Shown piece after piece: positions 58,851-64,000 of a stretch of DNA of 64,000 bases. A program made the position numbers and the translations under genes. The stretch is from Sphingomonas sp. Leaf9 (GTDB taxonomy: Bacteria > Pseudomonadota > Alphaproteobacteria > Sphingomonadales > Sphingomonadaceae), in the NCBI RefSeq assembly GCF_001421355.1, contig NZ_LMKC01000007.1:30529-94528 (forward strand). Reading direction: 5' to 3'. Every line of letters begins with the position of its first letter. Position 1 is the stretch's first letter. The notes beneath the pieces were generated by a model. That model was not told the DNA's origin and made no database searches. It saw only the letters and a program-made list of their open reading frames with translations.

Positions 58851-59063
58851 GGGATGTCCTTCGCGAAACGGGTTCGGGAGGGGAAACCGGCGAGCACGCG
58901 ATTGGCTTCGTGCGAAGTGCGCAAGATGGGTTGCGAAACCAACGCAACGCCTTCGCCGCCTCGACGGTTCAGCGCGTGCGGCAACCACAGCGGGGGTGGA
59001 ATGGACAAGCGATAATTAGGTTGGGAACGTCATTCGATCGACCTGACCGGCCCGCAGAGCCAT

Positions 59064-60194
59064 GTGCTGGTGAAGGAGCCGGGGGTCGGATCGCTGTCGA
59101 TCGGGCCGGCATCGCCCGGCCGGCAGGTCGACCTGGTGGTCGCGGCGGACGATCGCATCGACTGGCACGTCTTCGACCCGTTCCGCACGGGTTCCGATTA
59201 TCCGTGGCCGCGCTTCATCACCTATATCGGCAGCGATGGCGGACTGTTCGACTGGGCACGCACCCGCAGAATCGAGGATGCGACATGGGTCCCGCTGCTA
59301 ACCGGGGACCGGACGATCGATGCGCGCGATTCCCGGCTCCACAAGCTAAGGCTGCACCTGACCGAACCGGGCGGTCGGCTGCACCTGATCCTGCCCGACC
59401 GGTCGGCATCGCCGCATTTCACGCTGGAGCTGGAAGGCGATCTTTCGCGATTGTCGTGCGAGGGGGTGCCGCCGAAATATCTGACCCTCGCCCCCGCCAC
59501 CCGGCGACGCGACGCGAACCGGCCGGTCGATCTGCCGGCGCTGGGGGTGCTCGAACAGGTCGAGCGCCTGACGCTGTGGAACGACCCGCTGGTGCAGCCG
59601 GTGTCGTTGCGCGGCCTTGCCCGCTTCCCGAACCTGCGCTCGCTGACGCTCAGGGGCGAGATCGCCGATCTCGACCGGCTTGCCGATCATCCGCAGCTGA
59701 CGGGGCTTGAGCTTCGCGACATGCCCGACCTCAGCGGCCTGCCGCCGCTTGCCACCTGGCCCGATCTGGACGGCTTCATCGCGATCGATATCGACGATGG
59801 CGTCGGCAAGCGCCTGCGCCGCGAACTGAACGCCCGCGCCAGGCAACGCCCGTTCGCCAACCACACCCGGATCGCGAAGCTGCGGAAACCCGACTGGTGG
59901 GCGCGCGAATATGGTCGGCCGTTCGCCGCTTGGCCGCCACGCCGGGCGAAGACCGCCAATGCCGCGTTCGACACCGCACAGGCCGCGATCGCGGCGGCGA
60001 CGGCGCTGGCTGAGGTTCAGGCGGCGATCACCGCCTTTGCCGCGCATTTCAACACGGTGAAGGGGATCGAAACCACCGAGCGCGAGACGCTGGCGGACGC
60101 GGTGTGGCAGTTGGGCCGTGCCGATGCGGCGACGGCGCTGGGCACCACCGACGCGCTGGCGCTGCAATGGTTCGACGCCGCGCGGGACTATTAG
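59064..60194 (+). CDS. Leucine-rich-repeat-like protein of unknown function
   Basis: 376 aa from GTG 59064. The middle has leucine-rich-repeat spacing: LEQVERLTLWNDPLVQPVSLRGLARFPNLRSLTLRGEIADLDRLADHPQLTGLELRDMPDLSGLPPL. The C-terminal ~130 residues are helical and Ala-rich. Upstream, the frame stays open back to a TAA at 59013 (residues like HSIDLTGPQSHVLV), so the real N-terminus may be longer or use a non-standard start. No family or partner recognised. Confidence 0.65.
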   Translation: MLVKEPGVGSLSIGPASPGRQVDLVVAADDRIDWHVFDPFRTGSDYPWPRFITYIGSDGGLFDWARTRRIEDATWVPLLTGDRTIDARDSRLHKLRLHLTEPGGRLHLILPDRSASPHFTLELEGDLSRLSCEGVPPKYLTLAPATRRRDANRPVDLPALGVLEQVERLTLWNDPLVQPVSLRGLARFPNLRSLTLRGEIADLDRLADHPQLTGLELRDMPDLSGLPPLATWPDLDGFIAIDIDDGVGKRLRRELNARARQRPFANHTRIAKLRKPDWWAREYGRPFAAWPPRRAKTANAAFDTAQAAIAAATALAEVQAAITAFAAHFNTVKGIETTERETLADAVWQLGRADAATALGTTDALALQWFDAARDY

Positions 60195-60204
60195 CGCCCG
60201 GCCG

Positions 60205-60666
60205 TCACCCCAGCGTGCAGACCTTCTGCACGATGCCCTCCGGCGTGCGATAGGTGCGGAAGCCCATCGCCTCGTAATAGCGTAGCGCGCCGGCGTTGTC
60301 GGCCGCGATATAGGCGTCGATCTTGGTCAGCCCTGCCGCCTGTGCCGCCGCGCGGGTGGCGCGGAACAGCGCGGCGCCCACGCCCTGCCGGTGGGCGTGC
60401 GGGGCGATGTGGGTGCCGATGATGCCCCAGCCCGACGGCACGGCGTAGCGATTGCCCGCCTCCGCCCGGACCAGCGACTGGAACCCGATGACCGCGCCCG
60501 CCGCATCGATCGCCACCGTGCAGCATATGCCGGCCGGGTTGGCGATGTAGTGGCTGGTGACGAACGCCACGTCGCTTGGCCGTTCGCGTCCGGTCCGGGC
60601 GATGATCGCGCGCAGCACGCGGTGCATCCCCTCCGCATCCGCGATCGCTGCCCTGCGTGTCTCCAT
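60205..60666 (-). CDS. GNAT-family N-acetyltransferase
   Basis: 153 aa, GGGAGGG before the ATG. Acetyl-CoA binding motif A is HIAPHAHRQGVGAALFRATRAAA (R/QxxGxG/A type), preceded by strand 4 (YAVPSGWGIIGTHIAP) and followed by IDAYIAADNAGALRYYEAMGFRTY. The substrate cannot be told. Divergent from the receptor gene at 60842. Confidence 0.86.
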   Translation of the reverse strand: METRRAAIADAEGMHRVLRAIIARTGRERPSDVAFVTSHYIANPAGICCTVAIDAAGAVIGFQSLVRAEAGNRYAVPSGWGIIGTHIAPHAHRQGVGAALFRATRAAAQAAGLTKIDAYIAADNAGALRYYEAMGFRTYRTPEGIVQKVCTLG

Positions 60667-60712
60667 ATGCCCTCCCGATACGCGATGTATTACAATGGTG
60701 TGTCGTTCGGGC

Positions 60713-60733
60713 AACATATCGTTACAATATGTT
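60713..60733. promoter_or_regulatory. Operator-like dyad between divergent genes
   Basis: AACATAT (60713-60719) and ATATGTT (60727-60733) around a 7-base centre, in AT-rich DNA between the acetyltransferase and the TonB receptor. Candidate regulator-binding or promoter site. Confidence 0.4.
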
Positions 60734-60841
60734 AGGACTTGTATCGGCCTGCTTTACTCGGGTGAGACACTCGAACATCTGTCGCGCATGACGCGGCGGT
60801 CCGGGGGGGATCGTTCGCCTCGACCGGAGGGAATACAACCT

Positions 60842-63800
60842 ATGAAGATCGTTTTCGGTCGCTCGCGCTTCGTCGCGGGTGCCGCCACCTGTGCGCTTGC
60901 CACCGCGTTGATCGCCGGCCCCGTCGCCGCGCAGACCACGCCCGCCACGCCCGGCACCCTCGATGCGCGCGACCAGGCGACGAACCCGACGACGACGCAG
61001 GGCACCGCCGACCAGGGCGCCGACGACACGATCGTCGTCACCGGCTCGCTGCTGCGCCGCACCGACAGCGAAACCCCCTCGCCGGTCACCGTGCTGACGT
61101 CGGACACGCTGGCGAAGGCCGGCATCACCAACGTGTCGGACGCGATCCGCTCGATCTCGGCCGATGGCGCGGGTTCGATCGGCACCGGCTTCCAGAGCGG
61201 TTTCTCGGCCGGCGGTTCGGCCGTGTCGCTGCGTGGCCTGGGTGTATCGTCGACGCTGGTGCTGATCGACGGGCTGCGTTCGGCCAATTTCCCGCTGAAC
61301 GATGACGGCCGCAACGCCTATGTCGACCTCAATTCGATCCCGTTCAGCCTGGTCGACAAGGTCGAAGTGCTGAAGGACGGCGCATCGTCGACCTATGGCG
61401 CCGATGCGATCGGCGGCGTGGTCAACGTGATCCTGAAGAAGCACTTTACCGGCATCGACGGCCTGGTCGAAGGCGGCGTGGCGGAACGCGGCGATGCCTC
61501 GCACCAGCGCGCGCACCTGACGATCGGCACCGGCGACTATGACGCCCATGGCTGGAACGTGTTCATCAACGGCGAATATCAGCGCGACGGCCGGGTTTCG
61601 AACCACAGCCGCGGCTTCCCGTACAACACGCAGGACCTGACCTCGATCGGCGGTCTCGACAACAACCCGTCGGACAATTCGCTGACGGTCAATGTCCCCA
61701 CCGCCTATGTCACGCGCGTTCGCCAGACCGACCTGAACAACCCGCTGAGCGGTGCGGCCGGGTCGCCGCTGACCAGCCAGTATCGCGCGCTGGGTCTGGG
61801 CAATTGCGCCCGCGACACCTTCACCCTGAACACCACCGCGGTCCAGGGCACCGGCTGCAAGTACGACCTGGTCGACCTGTATCGCCAGATTCAGCCGCTG
61901 CAGGAACGCTATGCGCTGAACGCGCGCCTCAGCGTCCGCCTGAGCGACACGACCGAAGGCTATGTCACCGCCAGCTACAGCCGCAGCGACGTCAGCATCA
62001 ACGGCACACCGTCGGTTATCCGCGCGACGCAGCCCTTCGGCGCGGCACCGTCGGTCGCATCGGCGAACCCGGGCATCGTCCTGCCGATGTACATCTGCTC
62101 GGCCGGCACCAACTGCGCCACCGCCGCCGATCGCCAGCTGAACCCGAACAACCCGTTCGCGGTGGCCGGTGCCGATCCGACGGCCAGCGCCGCGCGCATC
62201 TATTACATGTTCGGCGACATCGCCGGTGGCAGCGACCGCAAGAACGAAGTGTACCGTGCCGCCGCCGGCCTGACCGGATCGTTCGACGACGAACGCTTCG
62301 CATGGCGCGTCGACGGCGTGTACGCCCGTGACGAGATGCAGATCACCCAGCACGGCCTGCTGAACATCCAGCAGCTGCTGCGCGCGATCAACACGGGCTC
62401 GTACAACTTCGTCAATCCGCAGGCGAACAGCCAGGCGGTGCGCGACCTGATCGCCCCGGACAAGGTTACGCCGTCCTTCTCGACCATGGCATCGGCCGAT
62501 GCGTCGCTCAGCGCGCGCCTGCTCGACCTGCCGGGCGGTCCGCTCCAGCTCGCCATCGGCGGGCAGGTGCGGCGCGAGACGCTGGAAAACAACAACCAGA
62601 ACGTGAACCTCGACACCTACGGCCTGACGACCGCTTCGGCGTTCGGCGCGCACACCGTGTCGGCGGCATATTTCGAACTGGGCGCCCCGATCGTCAAGCA
62701 GCTCGAAGTGAACGCGTCGGGCCGCTACGACCATTATTCGGAAGGGTTCAGCCACTTCTCGCCCAAGGTCGGGGTGAAGTTCACGCCGATCCGCGAACTG
62801 GCGTTCCGCGGCACCTATAGCGAGGGCTTCCGCGCGCCGACCTTTGCGGAATCGGGCGCACGCAGCCAATATGCCGGCTTCGTGACCACCACGCCGCCGT
62901 GCAACTTCATCCTGCAGCATGGCGGGACCGGCACCACCACGTCGTGTTCGGCCAACGGCAACCCGTACAACCTGCAATATTCGCTGGGCCGCGGGTCGGC
63001 GGGCAATCCCGACCTGAAGCCGGAAATCTCGCGCAGCTTCACCGCCGGCATGATCTTCCAGCCCGTCCGCTGGTTCAGCTTCACCGTCGACTATTACAAT
63101 GTGCGCAAGAAGGACCTGATCGTCAGCGGCCCGTTGGTCGGCGATGCGGTGAAGGCCTATTACAACTCGGCCAACCTCGCCGCCGCACAGGCCGCGGTCG
63201 CGGCGATCGGGCAGGGGTATTCGGTCAACAGCGTCGATGCGGTCGATCCGAACTTCCCGAACGCGCTGCCGCGCGTGCTCATCATCAACGTGCCCTATGT
63301 GAACGCGAACTACTCGACCACGTCGGGCATCGATTTCGCGGCGACGCTGACCGCGCCGATCGCGGACGACGCGAACTTCACGAGCCGCGTCGAGGTGACA
63401 CACATCCTCGAATACAACCTCAATGCGGGTGAGGCGAACGGCAACGTCCAGAACTATGCCGGGACGATGGGGCCGTACAACCTGTCGTCGGGCAACGGCA
63501 CGCCCGCATGGCGCGGCAACTGGCAGAACACGTTGCAGGTCGGGCCCTACGCCCTGTCGGCGACGACCTATTATGTCAGCCGGATCAAGGCAGTGTCGGA
63601 AGACCAGAACCTGCCGCGCGATTGCGCCACCGGCAATCTCTACACCCGCTCGGCCCCGCAGAACCAACAGTTCTGCTACGTCAAATCGTTCATCAACGTC
63701 GACCTGAACGGCACGGCGAAGGTCAACGACAACTTCTCGTTCTTCCTGAACGTGAAGAACCTGTTCGACGTAAAGGCTCCGCTGGCTCCGGCCGCCTATG

Positions 63801-63886
63801 CCAGCGCGCCGAACTTCCTGACGACGTGGCATTATGCCGGCCTGATCGGCCGTCAGTTCCGCGCAGGCGCGAGCTTCCGCTTCTGA
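60842..63886 (+). CDS. TonB-dependent outer-membrane receptor (BtuB/CirA-like plug)
   Basis: 1014 aa, GGAGGG before the ATG. Signal peptide ending GPVAAQ (about residue 31), TonB box DDTIVVTGSLLRR, and plug motifs SPVTVLTSDTLAKAG, AVSLRGLGVSSTLVLIDGLR, SLVDKVEVLKDGASSTYGAD and IGGVVNVILKK, the form common in large sphingomonad receptors. The barrel contains NPDLKPEISRSFTAG and ends in FRAGASFRF. The ligand is unknown; no enzyme or transporter gene accompanies it in the window. Followed by a strong hairpin. Confidence 0.93.
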   Translation: MKIVFGRSRFVAGAATCALATALIAGPVAAQTTPATPGTLDARDQATNPTTTQGTADQGADDTIVVTGSLLRRTDSETPSPVTVLTSDTLAKAGITNVSDAIRSISADGAGSIGTGFQSGFSAGGSAVSLRGLGVSSTLVLIDGLRSANFPLNDDGRNAYVDLNSIPFSLVDKVEVLKDGASSTYGADAIGGVVNVILKKHFTGIDGLVEGGVAERGDASHQRAHLTIGTGDYDAHGWNVFINGEYQRDGRVSNHSRGFPYNTQDLTSIGGLDNNPSDNSLTVNVPTAYVTRVRQTDLNNPLSGAAGSPLTSQYRALGLGNCARDTFTLNTTAVQGTGCKYDLVDLYRQIQPLQERYALNARLSVRLSDTTEGYVTASYSRSDVSINGTPSVIRATQPFGAAPSVASANPGIVLPMYICSAGTNCATAADRQLNPNNPFAVAGADPTASAARIYYMFGDIAGGSDRKNEVYRAAAGLTGSFDDERFAWRVDGVYARDEMQITQHGLLNIQQLLRAINTGSYNFVNPQANSQAVRDLIAPDKVTPSFSTMASADASLSARLLDLPGGPLQLAIGGQVRRETLENNNQNVNLDTYGLTTASAFGAHTVSAAYFELGAPIVKQLEVNASGRYDHYSEGFSHFSPKVGVKFTPIRELAFRGTYSEGFRAPTFAESGARSQYAGFVTTTPPCNFILQHGGTGTTTSCSANGNPYNLQYSLGRGSAGNPDLKPEISRSFTAGMIFQPVRWFSFTVDYYNVRKKDLIVSGPLVGDAVKAYYNSANLAAAQAAVAAIGQGYSVNSVDAVDPNFPNALPRVLIINVPYVNANYSTTSGIDFAATLTAPIADDANFTSRVEVTHILEYNLNAGEANGNVQNYAGTMGPYNLSSGNGTPAWRGNWQNTLQVGPYALSATTYYVSRIKAVSEDQNLPRDCATGNLYTRSAPQNQQFCYVKSFINVDLNGTAKVNDNFSFFLNVKNLFDVKAPLAPAAYASAPNFLTTWHYAGLIGRQFRAGASFRF

Positions 63887-63904
63887 TCGATCGGGTACCT
63901 GGAG

Positions 63905-63929
63905 CCTGATCCGGCAAAGCCGGATCAGG
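63905..63929 (+). terminator. Terminator hairpin after the last receptor gene
   Basis: Perfect 11-bp stem cctgatccggc / gccggatcagg with loop aaa, 19 bases after the stop. No T tract; the family C palindrome follows at once. Confidence 0.6.
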
Positions 63930-63935
63930 GCGGTA

Positions 63936-64000
63936 CCGGCCCGCTCCCCCACCCGGCCACCCACAGCGTATCCTGATTGGGTGGCCGGGTGGGGGAGCGG
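63936..64000. repeat. Dispersed palindromic repeat, family C, copy 2
   Basis: Same arms as 44778-44842 (ccgctcccccacccggccac ... ggccgggtgggggagcgg), with the central part inverted (agcgtatcctga). May continue beyond the window edge. Confidence 0.75.

Noticed and set aside
60722..63964. Minus-strand open frame of 1080 codons
   Set aside because: Shadow of the last TonB receptor; composition and lack of domains do not suit a protein.

Overview
The window is high-GC DNA that reads like the chromosome, or a large replicon, of a Sphingomonas-type alphaproteobacterium. This is inferred from four very different TonB-dependent receptors, an ECF sigma/anti-sigma pair, piuC-type iron genes, and many GC-rich hairpin repeats between genes. 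No rRNA, tRNA, CRISPR array, phage structural gene or replication initiator was seen.

Layout. 1-423: 5' part of an asparagine synthetase running off the left edge. 630-3655: secreted proteins, including a subtilisin-like peptidase divergent from an ECF sigma/anti-sigma pair (3839-5061). 5362-7140: small proteins. 7217-9706: TonB-dependent receptor. 9750-13614: a minus-strand island made almost only of immunity-type families (SUFU, DUF2185-like, MORN/YwqK-like, SMI1/KNR4), with one gene broken by a single-base insertion and no toxin beside it. 13704-15041: ABC1/UbiB kinase. 15166-16211: a wrecked parDE module next to an intact RelE/XRE toxin-antitoxin pair with twin operators. 16631-18970: MHYT-PAS-GGDEF-EAL cyclic-di-GMP enzyme. 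19120-20520: serine recombinase and a VapBC-type pair.

20557-28527 is one functional block: an adaptor, ATPase, adhesin-like (DUF2807) protein and FtsX-type permease transcribed leftward, divergent from a response regulator and histidine kinase. The regulator resembles NtrC but its ATPase core is degenerate. Two 18-bp dyads sit at its 5' end. 28835-31433 holds a methyltransferase, a ParA/ribbon-helix-helix partition-like operon surrounded by TGTCGACA motifs, and an excalibur protein.

31611-41011 is a carbohydrate locus: a large TonB-dependent receptor, a flavin-dependent halogenase, a sugar MFS transporter and a secreted GH2 enzyme, the last three overlapping by ATGA. 41048-47268 is a leftward iron locus: catecholate-type siderophore receptor, PiuC, PepSY membrane protein, DUF2271, DUF4198 and ApbE, with a Fur-box-like site upstream.

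48030-57113 is the most striking part: a type VI secretion Rhs effector with its EagR chaperone, a prePAAR/PAAR front end and an AHH nuclease tip. It is followed by an array of immunity-type genes in lower-GC DNA. The array includes a gene split by an amber codon, a start-less gene fragment, and two tandem NTF2-like paralogues. The window closes with poxB, a repeat-containing protein, a GNAT acetyltransferase and a fourth TonB-dependent receptor.
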